64,000 nucleotides of DNA from Aptenodytes patagonicus (lineage: Eukaryota; Chordata; Aves; Sphenisciformes; Spheniscidae). Under the pieces are notes generated by a model. That model had not been told where the DNA came from. It saw only the letters and a list, made by a program, of their open reading frames with translations, and made no database searches. Shown one piece after another: positions 47,777 to 60,380 of this stretch. The position numbers and the translations under genes are program-made. How positions within the stretch are numbered: position 1 is the first letter of the stretch; every line of letters starts with the position of its first letter. The stretch covers positions 134,183,636 to 134,247,635 of the forward strand of contig NC_134950.1 of assembly GCF_965638725.1 (NCBI RefSeq), given 5' to 3'.

Positions 47777-48003
47777 TATAAAAAGTCACGTGGTGCCATT
47801 AAAGTAAGTTTTATGGTTTTGGGGAGTTGACATCCAACATTATATACCACATAACATATAATCTCACTGACGCTGGACTTCATTTGACTCTTTTGCAGGC
47901 TACGTGTGCCTCCTGGCCATTCAAATTGTCAGGTTTAGGGACAGAAGTATCCAAACCACAAGTTCTCAATACTGTGTGAAAAATGGCTCCTTGCAAGTCA
48001 AAG
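47777..48003 (+). promoter_or_regulatory. Candidate distal promoter and noncoding exon
   Basis: TATAAAAAG at 47777-47785 is followed directly by CACGTG at 47787-47792. Downstream, a TTTGACTCTTTTGCAG acceptor ends at 47898 and a consensus donor AAAG|GTAAGT lies at 48003/48004, framing a 105-bp segment. This may be a first exon (from the TATA) or an internal exon of a long HOXA4/HOXA3 transcript. Such distal transcripts from this interval are known in mammals. Transcription here is inferred. Confidence 0.45.
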
Positions 48004-49331
48004 GTAAGTTTTGTGCACAAGTTCCTTAAAGTTTATTTGTACAGTGGGGAAGCCGAGGCTCCCACTCGCTCTCGCTGCCTCTCGCCTCTCTCTTTCTTTC
48101 TCTTTCTCTTTCCCTTCCTCTCCGCCTGGAGCTTTTCAGGACGGTCCCACCGAGCCCGAGAGGCAGGATCAACCACTAATGATCCAGGTTGCGCTGCAAG
48201 TCCCCCCCATCCCTTCCCTCGCAGCAGCAGCTAGCTCTCTATTTTAACGATCAAATCAAAGTAAACCACAATAAGCGACTTTGGCAGAGATGGATTTTGG
48301 GGCCTAGCTTTAATCACTTTGACTACCGCAGAACATAATTACTTCCTTTGCTCCAATAGACTCTCCAAGTTTGGAGAGGTTTTGTTTAGCAACGAGTAGT
48401 TACTGCAGGCGATTAAAAAAGGGGGAAACAAAATAGAGAGGGCTTGATATTATCTGGGCAGTGTCTTATGTAGGCATGATAGAGTTGGAGGCGTGCTGAT
48501 ATGGTAATAATCTTCGGATTGGTGAAATATGTTGCACATCAGAGCTAGTATTAAAATGGCACAGACTGTACTGGAGCACTTAAGATTCCTATTTTCTGCA
48601 TGGGGTTGTGCAGAAAGCTTTAGCTATGTATATATGTCCATCTGCGAGCGCGTAGTGTGTTTCGGGGATGCGCATGTATAACGTTGCTTTAACTTTTTCC
48701 AGATATATTTATATTGCATAAATATAAATATATTTAAATTATGTGCCTGTGTGCATGCATGTACAAATCGATGTATACGCCTGTATAAAGCCGTGCACAT
48801 GCATATGTGTGCCTAATATCGATGTATTTATGTATACAAAGGGTGTGTACGCGTGTATACATATATACGTTCCTGTGACTTTTTTTTTTTTTTAAGCGAA
48901 CCAATTGACTGTAACTTGTAGCATTAATACAAGAGACTACAGGTCATTAGAGTGCTGCAAATTATGAAATACGGGCTTGGTTTATTGAAGATTGTAAATA
49001 TCCCCCTAGCTCTGCTCTCTCCCTCTCTGCCTTATATTGCTGGCTGCCATTGTGGGGTAGGCCCCAGCTGCGTGTTTACTTCAACATTCTTTTTATTTAA
49101 GTGGACTGTTCTCACTAGAGTGTGATTACTCAGCAATAAACTTTATGGCCGGATTTAACTTTAGTCTTTGAATTTCCAGGACTTGAATGAAAGGGTGAAA
49201 GGAACTGTCTTTCTCTGGGTAGCATTAAGGCCTGATCCTTACCCTCAGAGCTGTTACTTAGTCGAGTGATCTCGGGGGGTGCAGACCGACTAGTCAGGGG
49301 CTAGGGAAGAGATTTGAGAATTGCCTCCAAA

Positions 49332-49379
<48 letters not shown>
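49332..49379 (+). repeat. (ATCT)n microsatellite
   Basis: Twelve perfect ATCT/TATC units, followed by CTCTCT. It is probably length-polymorphic. Confidence 0.95.
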
Positions 49380-52261
49380 CTCTCTCCAAACCAGCTGTGA
49401 GTATCTCTTTCTCTGCTCAGGTTTAGAGTAGTAGGGATTCAGCAGATCGCATTGTTTTCCTTCACGTGTCATAAAGTCGGGTTTGCAAAAAACCGGGGTG
49501 GTTTGACGCGAGCTGGGAGATGGGCTTTGTTTTATTTCGCTAGTGCTATCCCGTTTGAATATTGCGGTTTAGACTGTATCTGCTATTGCGAGCAAAAATG
49601 AGAGAAAGGCACAGTGGTACAGGAAGGTAAGGTTGTTGTGTACCTCTGCAAGGTCTGCACATTGCTGACTGATTCCTATTTTTAATTTATTTGCCTTCAA
49701 CGTTAGAGAAACGGTAGTATATAAGGCTGGTTCAGCTCAAAGATCTCACAGTTTTGCAAATATTTAATAATTAGAGTCAACCCCCTGTGTAAGATAAATG
49801 GAGTCCGAAGCCTTTGTGTCTGTGTATCTTCCTATGAACACTAAACAAACACATATTCATGTACTTCATATTAAAAAAATGGGAAAGGCTTTAAAAGTGC
49901 ACATCCAAATGCACATTTGAAAATCATTTCCGTAATAAACAGCTGGCGATTTTATAGTACACTAGCTGTCACATTTTCGTCAATAGGAATACCAGAAAGT
50001 TATATATGATAGGCGTGTATTGTATTATATGCCATAAAATTTTATAGTTTGAGGCAAAGGCATGAAAACCTTTTAAAAGTTTGGGCTTCATTTATATACG
50101 GGTCCTTTTCCAAGAAAAATCCTTCCTTGTAAACGGGAATGATACTAGACACAAACCATTCGCGATTACTCAATATTCAACAACACCGCGTTATTTGAAT
50201 TATCTGGTGAACATAGAAACACACACGCACACCCGTTCGACTAATATTTTAGGAACCTGGCTATCATCGCAGACTGTAATTTTTCATTGTCTAGAGCGAA
50301 AAGATTTGCTACTACATATTTTCACGTTTTTGAATGTGGCTTCTAGAGCATATTCCACGTAAAGCAGTGTAGAGAGATTCAAGAACTACGGGAAAGAAAA
50401 ATATCCCCAAACCCGCAAGCATATAAACCCGCCCGTACTGCAAGGAACTCTCTAACAACAAAAGAAAGTTAGCTAGAAATGACAACTTCTCCATATTTCT
50501 GGCCCTGCCCTGTCCTAAGCAGCACAGTTGAAGCCATTCAAATCCAGAAACACATTAAGATTTTCTAATCCGCTTTGAAATTTGAAATTCAAACAACCCC
50601 AGACTGCCGAACTCTACCAAAATTTTCCCAGGTCCTAATTGTTTTCCGAGGGAAAATGTCATGGAGAATAATCGCTGGGAATCGAGAGAGAGGTCTTATC
50701 TGCGCACATTATTTTTCTGCTGTGTTTGGGGGATTAATGCGTGCGAGTTTGTTTTACTTTAGGCATGGCAAGTGGCGTTCTGCGCATTGAAATGTAGTTT
50801 ACCTAATCCTTTGAAAGAAATACTTGAGTGTAGTGTGTCATGTCTAAGCGTAAGGCCAATTAAAGATTAGGCAACTCTCTTAATGTGTGTAACTAGTGAC
50901 TTTGCAAGGCATAACTTTCTCTAAACCAGAAGTATAACAATCCGATGGAAAGTCATCCGTAAATTACAGCTCTGCAGCCTTGCCTAAGCCCTGCAAACGC
51001 CCTAATTGCAGAACATTACGGGGAAATTATTATTCTGCCATTTCCTTACATTTAATAAGTGTGTATCTGTGGAAGGGTGACAATAGAGGGGTTTGCAATC
51101 TGCTCCATGGGAAATTGAATGGAACAGATCATGAGGGGCGGATCAGGAGGTTTCGATTTCAAACCCTGGATACTGGAGCAATGCCTTTTCCCTCCCCGCA
51201 AATACAGATTTAACGCATTAAATGCAGACATAAGTAAATCTCCTGACCAAGTTAAGACATCGCTCTGCTTTCTTAGCTCTTTCTCTTTCCTGCCCTTAAA
51301 ACCTCCCCGATTTGTTGCCAGAGTTGCTAGCCAGAGCGCAGAAACACAGCTCCCACGGCTGCCTGGTCATCTTTGAAAATATTATCCCTTTCAAATTAAA
51401 GCATCCTCACTAATGTCTCTCTGGAAGGCAAATACTCATGGACCATCACAGTCACATGTTCCTGCAGCTACACGCACAAACAATATCACATCTGACATAG
51501 AGAGCGTGTAAAATTTGCAAGGATTTCACCTTATAGCACGCATAAGGAATCTTTCCTATACCCCCTCCCCAAAAAAATGTCTTTTCAATAATAATATTTG
51601 CTATGAAGGTTATTGGGTAATTATTGCAATTTTGTGGAACAGTCCTTGCTTGAGGTGAAGTCTGTCTCTGGATAACAAATGGCAGCCCGTGCAGTTCACT
51701 GCCAGGTTAAGTAAATGCAGAAAAGATAAATCTGCACACCCTAGGAATCACCAGCAGAGCTCGCTTTAGACCAAGTTCACAGTCAACTCGTTTGCCTAGA
51801 CAAGGCTTCGCAAACAATTAGAGTTGTTTCTTTATGTTTAAATCAAGGAGAAATGACTAAGACCCTCGCAGCAGAGAGCTGCAGCTTTTCCCCCAACGCT
51901 CGTCGCTACATTCCTTCCAACCTCACGCCCAGAACTTACCCAGCATTTCACCTGCAATTGTAACCATATAGCGCCTTTGAGTAACAGGCTTCCCTCCAAC
52001 GCTGCCGAAAGGCTGTGCAAACTGATTTAACAGCACTTTACAAAGCTGCGAGATTAAAGAAAAGGAAGAAAAAAAAAAAGGCAATAATTAAAAATGCAAA
52101 AGTATCCGATTTCTCAACAGCAAGAAGAAGGAAAAAGAAAAAAGCCCTTAGAAAGCTGGGGGAAACGGCAGAACTATTGAAACAAACAGTGCGAGTCTCT
52201 TACTCCTAAAAGAAGCTGCATAGCTTTTGTATATCTTTGTGGTTAAGGGCGTTACAACTGC

Positions 52262-52282
52262 AGGTCAAAAAGTTGAGGGTCA
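52262..52282 (+). promoter_or_regulatory. Clustered nuclear-receptor half-sites
   Basis: AGGTCA (52262-52267), AGTTGA (52271-52276) and GGGTCA (52277-52282) lie in one orientation within 21 bp. Spacing is three, then zero, so it is not a standard DR5 or DR2. Weak evidence. Confidence 0.25.
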
Positions 52283-54553
52283 AAAGTTTACGTTTTGCAC
52301 CACTCTTAGTCATTCGCCCAGACAGAGTTTGATGTCAATGTTATAGCCGAGATCTTGACTATCAGCACAAAAGATAAAATAGCTTTGAGTTACGTGTGTA
52401 TCACAGTATGGACTCCAGGTGAACCCTACTGGCTGAATGACCTCAATTACCGAGGAAAGGATAGAAAATTCCTCTTTTCAAGAGTAATACACGTTGTATT
52501 TCATCTTGAATTATCGGCCGCATTTGTGTCTGAATACCTCGGGTTCAGCCGCGGCAGGTAAACACGCGTGTTACCCCCACAGCAGCCGCTGATGCTGCCT
52601 CCTCCGAGAGTCAGGTAGCAAAATGTTTCGCCCTTGTTTATTATATAATAACCTGCTTTAAGAGGTTTAACGGTAAGCCTTCTCACTTTGCAAAATGGCA
52701 CGAAGATAAGATAGGAGCGAAGCTATTAACGCGTGTATCGATCCTAGCCGCGCCTTTGTTTTTGCTCTCATTTCTGTAGCGACCGCTAAACTGTGCTTAA
52801 ACAGGACATGCCGGAGAGAATCAGGGTTATATGTTTGGTCCGAAGGAGCTCGTTTAAAATGCGGAGCGGTGTGGCCATGGTGTGCTTCCGATGGAAAATG
52901 TTGCGGAGAAGCTGGCGCCCTGCGCCGCTCCGTGATTTGGAGGGATCTCACAGCCTTCTGGAATTACCCGAGGCAGCGGTTCCCAGGGAAATGGGGAGCA
53001 GGGAGAGTTGTTTTCCCTCCCTCCCCCCCCCCCCTTCACCCCAAATAAAAAGTTTAGTGGAATTTCTTTGCGCAGAGAGTTGTTCCCACATTGCTGGGAT
53101 TTTTTGTTCCTCGGTGTTGAAGCTTTAGCTCCTCGCTTAGGCGTGTCTGTAGGGAGAACTGGCCAATATCGCACAGGGAATTTCATTCTGGGGGAGATCA
53201 CAGCAAACCGGGTTGAGCCTGAAATGATGAGGATGAGAGGTCGATGGAAGAGGGAAAGGATATTCCCAAATATTCATAAGCGGATATGAAAGGTGTGGAG
53301 GAGGGGACAGGGCGACGAGGAAGTCCGAGAAAGAGCGCACCTCACCCCCATCCATGCATAGCTGCCTTTCGACCCCAAGGCAGGAGGCTACACCGGCCTC
53401 TGTGTGGCTGGTACGCGTGAATTATTTGCCAGAGACACAGCTGGGTCGTGGCAGTCGAGCGCTATTTCTTGGGAACAAATATACCGGGGGTTAGATTTCA
53501 GATTAGCCAAGGTGACTGTTGGAGATTTTGCCCGAAGTACCTGCTGAAGCCTGGAAAGTATATAACGCAAGTGTGTGCTCGGCGTGCAGACGTGGTTCAC
53601 AAGTTGCTGCTGTTGCTCACTTGTAGCGAGCCCTGGCATTGCACGTTTGGGGAGCCTGCCCTCGCTTGAGATAGTATATAACCTTTCACATCCAGAGTAT
53701 TTATTTGGTGTTAGAGCGAAGCCTGATAACAGGCTAAAAACCGTAGCCAAATATCTATTTTGTTAGAGAAGAGCAGGCGGATTGTTTCCAAGAATAACAA
53801 TGCGTCTTTGATATACCCAGAACGAAAGCTGTTACTATAACCGGCTTACTCAAGAGTAGGTGACCGAAATCCATTTGCTTCCTCACCAAAACAATTAGTG
53901 GCTCGAATTCCATATTTTCAATCTGGTTTAGAATAAAAATATCAATGAGAATATTTTCAAATAAGTTGAAACTGCGACTTCAGTAAACATTGACTCTTCT
54001 GAATTGTTGTTTGAATTATTCCTTTAAAAAAAAAAAAAAAAGGCAACAACCTGGAGCAGAACAGTTAATAATTTGAGACGAACTCTTTCTGTCCTTTCAC
54101 TCTCTGCATTCAGCACATTGCTCTCTGGCGTGGAAGGTCTGCTCAAAAGACCATTCATTTAAAATCCGGGCACAAATCACATTTTACGTGTGTTTATTTA
54201 ACCGCGCCAGGACAGAGAGAGCAAATCCCGCCAACCATCCCGTTGTTAAGAAGAGCCCCGCTGCCGGAGAAGTCACCGCTTTTACCAAATGCTGAACTTG
54301 GGGCAAAACTGCGAGCATTGCCCCGGCAGCAACCATAGGAAAGGAGCGCTCCCGCCCGCGGAGGCAGGCGCAGCCTCGGGGGCTGCATCATTCCCAGGAA
54401 CAAAGGAGGGAATACAGTCGATACATTCCATAACGTTTACATTTTCCCGCGATTTTTTCTTAATTTTCCCTTAGAAGTAGTGACCTGGGCAAAGCACCCC
54501 GCTATCTAAAAGACACTGTTATAGCCCTTTTAGAAAAACTAAGTCCAAGGCCG

Positions 54554-54570
54554 AGGTGAACTTCAGGTCA
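54554..54570 (+). promoter_or_regulatory. DR5 retinoic-acid response element upstream of HOXA4
   Basis: AGGTGA ACTTC AGGTCA is a direct repeat with a five-base spacer, a canonical RAR/RXR site. The AGGTGA-N5-AGGTCA form is typical of RAREs of group-4 Hox genes, and mouse Hoxa4 depends on a conserved 5' RARE. It lies 3.6 kb upstream of the HOXA4 start. Confidence 0.8.
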
Positions 54571-54848
54571 CCGCGTCTAACAAATATGAAAATGTCGCCT
54601 GGTGAAGGGCACGCCTTGTTATTTAACAAAGACTGTCAATGTGTAAGATTAATAAGAAACAAAATGCACACGGTGTCACTTTTCGGTCACTTTGAAACTT
54701 GGGACAGCCTCGCATTCAAGAGGGGAAAGCTGGGGCTAAATATATTCAAAATGGTTCAAATCAAATTCAAACCAGGCTGCTAGTGCGATTCTTCCTCCTC
54801 CTACCGCTCTCGGTGGAGGATGCCCGGGCACGGCGAAAGGTTGACTTG

Positions 54849-54849
54849 A

Positions 54850-54905
<56 letters not shown>

Positions 54906-54920
54906 CGTTGTTGTTGTTGT
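54849..54920 (+). repeat. (ATT)n followed by (GTT)n
   Basis: About 19 ATT units run from 54849 to 54905, followed by four GTT units. Probably polymorphic in length. Confidence 0.95.
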
Positions 54921-57249
54921 TATTGTTATTACTATTCTTGATGTTAGTATTATTTTCTCTTTCGGGGTAATTACGTTTTAGCCGCGCATGTGGAGGGTGG
55001 CAGGAGTGCTTGCCTCTTTCACAAGAAAAAGGGGGATCCCCCTTTCCCCCCTCTGTATGAGGGGGTATGTATGAGGTCGGCTCTTCTGGGCGCATGGAAA
55101 TTAACTCCCTCTCAACTTAATTCCAGTGGGCTCCCCATCTCCTCCTCGGCCAGCCTCGGCCAGGAAACTCTCGCTCCTTTATTAACTGGTTAAAGTCTCC
55201 TTCGCGAGAAATCGAGCCTTTAGTCCTTCTGGAAAAATAAGGGAGCTGGCCTATTTTTCCTCTCCTTTTCTTTCTTTGAGAGCTTGGGATGATGCTACAA
55301 GTTTGTTAAAGGGAAGTACCGGGGAAAAAAAGGGTTTCTGAGATTGTTTATTACAGCCATAAATCTTGCAGTAAAATGTCGAAATGGCCGTGTGCAAGAT
55401 AACACTTGGTGGTCTTGGCCGGGTTCTTGTTTATGATAGCAAAACCACAAAGACATGGAACAGGCCTTTTGGAGGTCCTGCCTCAGCACATCTTCGCAGA
55501 CAAATAGAACCACACGAAAAAAACAGACTTCGGCTGAGCAGCTCAGGTCACCTTGCAGATTTACAGTCGTATACAAAATTGCATCCTTCTCCCCTTAACC
55601 CAGCGCCAGAGCCCCACGGTAGAAAGAGGCGCAGAGAAACAAGTATACTTTGAGATCTAATCACGGTAAATAATACGAAACAGAGCCCGGTCAGCTCTCC
55701 CAATATAGCGCTGAGCTTACAAACCGGGACACCACTTTTCGTTGTGTTTTACCGTGGCTCGGGAGCACGGCAGCCCGCTGTCGCGCTCTGGCCATAGTGT
55801 CTCAGGACTTATGCCGAGGACAATATTTACGGTAACCCGGTGTAATTCATCTGGTGCTGGCCGGCAGGTATTTGTACGTCTGTGTCTGTATGTGTGCATG
55901 GATCTCTTCACGCCGGGAAGGTGCTCTCTGCTCGTGGTGGACTTTGGCAATCTTTTATTTTTTACAGTCATGTAGGTGGGAGCTTTATTCTTTTACAGCG
56001 TGGGTCGCTGTTGTTTTCTGGGGGGTTTGTTGTGTTTTTTTTTTTTAATGTAAATAAACCAGTCTCCTCTTTCCTGTCAAATGTGTGTTGTTGAACAGTT
56101 GCGGCTGTCTCTGTGTGCGCGTGTGTAACCGCATTTCCTCTCCATGCAGAGTAAATAGAGAAACTTATCTATTACCCCAGTTAAAGAGTTCCATAGATGT
56201 GCTGTTGGAAATGAGTAAGTAAATGTGTTTTAACTCTCTTTACAAATTAGACATTCGATAGGAGGAGGAAATGAGTGATTGTTTAGATAAGTACCCCAGT
56301 ATACCCAAGTGCTGGACATGTTCTAACATATTGCAAGCCGCCTGCGATGTGCGTGCGCGTGTGTGAGTGTATAAAATATAAATCCATACGGTGTGCGTCT
56401 TGTTAGATAGAATATATAGTCAAAGAGAATTTTATTGCACGTATCCGTTATCTATAAAACTGCAAAAGACAATAATCTGAATTTAAACCAGGGTAACTGT
56501 TAATGTAGTACCTTCAGGAGGGCAAGATCTAAAACGTACCATATTTACGCTTGATATATTAGATGTATTTTCCCATACCAGCAGATGAGATTACCCACTC
56601 AGCAATTATATTCTCGAGGGGTGCGGTAAATATTTCTACGTGTTTATATGCTTTTCTGAAAAGGAGAAAAAAAAATCCGAAAAGTTCGCTTCTAACTCCG
56701 AATGTACCAGACTAGCTGACGTTCAGTAAGTATTTTTTTCCCCTTAGAATAAGAGCGTAATTAGTTTAACCATCAAATTTCAATTACCTAAGGTCAGGGC
56801 GGTTGCCTCTTTTCCCTCTGAGCTGCAAATATCGTTAACAGTCTCAGTTTTAGCAACGCAGAAGTGCCCGAGTGCCCTCTCCCTCCCACCCTACGGTTTG
56901 CGAGTTACTTCTGCAAAGGCGCTAGCGATTTCTCGTGGAATTGAAAATTAAGAAATAAACCCACGATGAGGCATACCAAACCGACGGACTTAAACTCGTA
57001 GTTTGGAAACCGCTCCTCCGCGGGGAGGGATGCTCGCAGTGAGCCCTGCGATCGCCGGTAGGAAGTATTTGATACCGTCGTGTCCGCCTTCCCCTCTCTC
57101 CCTTCCCTCTCTCCTCCCCGTTATTTTCAGGCTCGCTATATCCCTCACACCCCGCAAGCCACTCGAGGAGTCTCCTCGGCCTCCCCGCCACTTTCATACT
57201 AACTTTTGCATCTATCGCTCCAGTTAGCACGGCTTCAAAGGTTCAAAGG

Positions 57250-57860
57250 GCTAGCCCCAGAGCTCCCGGCCGCCCGCGGTCCGCAGCGGCGGGGCGCTGG
57301 GGGCAGACCCCGGAGGGCTGCCGGTGGCCTGTGCCCGGCAGCCGCTGCCGCCCTCTGCCTGCGCGCAGCCCCGACTCCAGGCGTTTGGAGATGGGCTTGT
57401 TTAAAAGGGTTGTGCAACGCCTTGTGCAATGCCTGCTTCCCTCTGGATCACGCAGCTGGGCTGCGCTCCGCTTCCTCGCTCCGCTTCCTACGCTCTCCCG
57501 CGGGGGAACGGAGAAACAAAAAGTGCTGGGGGGGCGGGGGGGGGAGAAAGACTGTCAGAGCTGGATTAGTTTTATCTCGCTTGACACCGCGACTGCCGGA
57601 CGCGGCCCGGGTCGGGGGACGGGAGGAGCCGGGGAACCTGGTGAGGAGCGGACGAGGGGCGCGGGCGTCCGGCAGCCCCCGGCGGGGCGCTCCCTCGGCG
57701 GGCAGCCGCCGTCCGGGGAGGAGGCGCGGCGGCGGCAGCGGCGGCGGCGGCCCCCGCCGTGGGTCCGCGGGCGCGGAGCTGCCCCGCGGCCGCTCGCCCT
57801 CCTTCCATTTCCTGATCCGGGGTCCGCGGCCCCGCGCGGTAATTGGCGCTGGCGGTCAGG
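57250..57860 (+). promoter_or_regulatory. HOXA4: HOXA4 upstream CpG island
   Basis: CpG-rich sequence ending about 270 bp before the HOXA4 start, with ATTGG at 57842-57846. A weak minus-strand CTCF-like match (11 of 15) lies at 57347-57361. The following 57860-58080 is G-rich and contains GT repeats. Confidence 0.5.
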
Positions 57861-58133
57861 TGGTGATGGGGTGGCGGGGGGTGCGGGGGGGTGTGTGCGT
57901 CTGTGTGTTGTGTGTGTTGTAGGCGCTCCAGGGGTGGGAAGAGAGGAAGGGAGGGGAGTGCGGCGGGGAGGGGGGGGAAGCTGGAGGCCCAAACTTTGGC
58001 AGCGGCGAGCACTTGACAGCAGCGGGAGGGGGAGAGGGAGGGAGGGGAGGGAGGGGGGGAAGGGGAGGGGCCTCGCCGAGCCCAGAAAAACGACAACGCG
58101 AGAAAAATTAGTATTTTTGCACTTCACAAATTA

Positions 58134-58268
58134 ATGACCATGAGTTCGTTTTTGATAAACTCCAACTACATCGAGCCCAAATTCCCTCCCTGCGAGGAGT
58201 ACACGCAGCACAGCGGCAGCGCCGGCAGCTCCGCCAGCTACCACCCGCACCACCCGCACCCGCACGCC

Positions 58269-58299
<31 letters not shown>

Positions 58300-59553
58300 A
58301 CCTGCACGCCGCGCACCCGGGCCCGGCGCTGCCCGAGTACTTCCCGCGGCCGCGCCGCGAACCGGGCTACCAGGCTCCTGCGGCGCCGCCGGGGCCGCCC
58401 GGGCCGCCTCCCGAGGCGCTCTACCCCGCGCAGGCACCCTCCTACCCCCAGGCGCCCTACAGCTACAGCAGCGCCGGCAGCGCCGCCCCGGGCCCCGAGC
58501 AGCCGCCCCCGGGCGCCTCGCCGCCGCCGCCGCCGCCCGCCAAGGGCCACCCCGGCCCGCCCCAGCCCCTGCTCCCAGGCCATGCCCTGCAGCGCCGCTG
58601 CGAAGCGGCCCCCGCCGCCGGGGCCGGCACCGGGCCCGGCTGCCCGCTGCTGCCCGACAAGAGCCTGCCCGGGCTGAAGGGGAAGGAGCCGGTGGTCTAC
58701 CCCTGGATGAAGAAGATCCATGTGAGCACGGGTGAGTTGCCCTTGCCAGGGGGAGGTGGGGATGCGCCTGCAGAGGAGGGAAGGGGGGAGGGTGCTCCCG
58801 GGGCCGGGATGGGTCGTTGCGTGTGTGGCGCTTTTTTTTTTCCCTCCTTCTCCCTCCGCGTTTCCTAATAAAAAAAAAAAAAAAGTGAGAAACCTTTTGT
58901 ATCCGGGGTCCTTTATCAAAAGATTTACGAGACGCCAAACTGTTAGGGCAGTAATTATAGCCCCCATAAATTTAATTGCCCTGCAGTGGCTCTGGGCCAT
59001 GTGTCTTTGAAGCTTTTCTTCTAACCCAAATGCCCATCACCATTTTTTATTGCTCCTCGATTGTCCCCACTGTCGATAGGCTGTGAAATAATTTTTCTTG
59101 CCGTTTATGTATCTTACGTGAACCTGGTGTCAAGTTATTATATAATGATTATGTTCCATCGCTTCCCCCCCCCCTTTTCTTTCCCCTCCGCGTGTGTGTG
59201 TGTGCCTGCGTGTGCACGTTTCAGTCAATCCCAATTACAACGGAGGGGAGCCCAAGAGGTCTCGCACTGCCTACACCAGACAGCAGGTCCTGGAGCTGGA
59301 GAAGGAGTTCCACTTCAACCGCTACCTGACCAGGAGGCGACGCATCGAGATCGCGCACACCCTCTGCCTCTCCGAGCGCCAGGTCAAGATCTGGTTCCAG
59401 AACAGGCGCATGAAGTGGAAGAAAGACCATAAACTGCCTAACACAAAGATGCGCTCCTCAAACCAGTCCACACTGAGCCAGCAGTCCAAAGCACAGACAC
59501 AGGGCCACCCCCATCCGCTCGATGGGGCTACACCCAACTCAGCCGCGCTATAA
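58134..59553 (+). CDS. HOXA4: Homeobox protein HOXA4 (two exons: 58134-58731 and 59225-59553)
   Basis: Group-4 (Deformed-type) transcription factor of hindbrain and cervical patterning, retinoic-acid responsive. Exon 1 starts [20 protein letters not shown], the group-4 N terminus, followed by His-rich and Pro-rich stretches including ten consecutive Pro (near residues 46-55), then [18 protein letters not shown] with YPWM at residues 189-192. The donor ACGG|GTGAGT and acceptor TTTCAG| split Val200. Exon 2 starts VNPNYNGGE, then the homeodomain at residues 209-268 ([10 protein letters not shown]...KWKKDH) with W48, F49, N51 and R53 intact, and a C terminus starting [11 protein letters not shown]. 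The product is 308 aa (human 320), and Ala/Gly/Pro-rich parts differ. A second in-frame ATG is codon 3. A DR5 RARE lies upstream. Confidence 0.99.
58268..58299 (+). repeat. (CCG)n coding repeat in HOXA4
   Basis: A CCG/GCC run encodes the ten-Pro tract of HOXA4. It is a likely site of length variation. Confidence 0.9.
58732..59224 (+). other. HOXA4 intron
   Basis: The shortest intron of the window (493 bp), with a GTGAGT donor and a TTTCAG acceptor. It contains an A run near 58870 and a C run plus GT repeat just before the acceptor. Confidence 0.9.
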
Positions 59554-60380
59554 ATACGGTTATTATTATTTTTTTTAATATATATATATATTTACCTATC
59601 TATTGGGGTTTTCCAGCTGCCCCGTGGTGGAGGCCGGCCGTTTGGACCAAACAACTGTGTAAAACAAAACAGGAGCAGGAAAGGAAGACGAGACGTGCCC
59701 AAGAACGGGCACATGTTTAAACCAAAACCCGGACGATTGTCTACATTGTATATAGATAATGGTTCCATGCCCATCATTTTTTTTCTATTTATGGAAAGGC
59801 TCTCTTGCCCTCTGTGTAAGAGAGGGCTGGATGCTGTCACGGACGAATTCTCTGTACCTAAGACGGACTCTTTTTTCTTTCTTTTTTTTTTTTTTTTTTA
59901 GAGAACACTTTAAAAATAAAAGACGGTTAAAACAAAGCAAAGACCTCGTGAGACACTTGTGTAAGGCATTGACTTGAATAGCGCTGTTTCGTGGCGTGTT
60001 CGTGAATTCCCGTGTGTGTGTGTGTGTGAGGGTGCACACGCACGTATGCGCACACACCAACACGGGAGAGAGAACGAACACGTCCACGGGAGGTTAAAGA
60101 CTCACGAAAAATGTCCACTTACGCTGTCTAAAGGAAAATGTTTTATGTATCAAAGGTAACTTAACTGGTTTTAAGTGTAGCCCCCGCAGTAGCTGTGATC
60201 TATTAGTTTTTCTCCACATTCCCCATTGCATTTATTTAAAGAAATATTGCTATAAAGGCTGTTGCTGTCTTCATATTTGGCACCGTCTAAACCGTTTGGG
60301 TCCATGTACAATTTGTGGCTTTTTGGTGTAATGTATAACAGTGCCAAATGCTGGTAATAAAGATTATTCTGTACAAAAGA
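59554..60380 (+). other. HOXA4: HOXA4 3' UTR
   Basis: AT-rich sequence with a T run (about 59879-59899) and a GT repeat (about 60012-60028). Candidate ends are AATAAA at 59915 and 60356. Confidence 0.65.
59915..60361 (+). terminator. HOXA4: Candidate HOXA4 polyadenylation signals
   Basis: AATAAA at 59915-59920 and at 60356-60361, 0.36 and 0.8 kb after the stop codon. The choice between them needs transcript data. Confidence 0.5.

Larger units (their letters stand above)
47046..58133. other. HOXA5-HOXA4 spacer and HOXA4 promoter
   Basis: This 11-kb interval is the longest gene-free stretch. It has no supported protein-coding gene and no recognisable mir-10, which occupies this position in the HOXB and HOXD clusters. 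Visible features are a TATA/E-box with a splice-bounded segment (47777-48003), (ATCT)n at 49332-49379, a nuclear-receptor half-site group at 52262, a DR5 RARE at 54554, (ATT)n at 54849-54905, and the CpG-rich HOXA4 promoter region from about 57250, with an inverted CCAAT box at 57842-57846. Confidence 0.55.

Noticed and set aside
46220-58133. A mir-10 gene between HOXA5 and HOXA4
   Set aside because: No sequence resembling the mir-10 mature arm (CCCTGTAGA core) was seen by eye; HOXA clusters of amniotes are known to lack it.
57206-58134. Long open frames on both strands upstream of HOXA4
   Set aside because: Biased Gly/Arg/Pro translations of a CpG island; no recognisable domain or splice structure.
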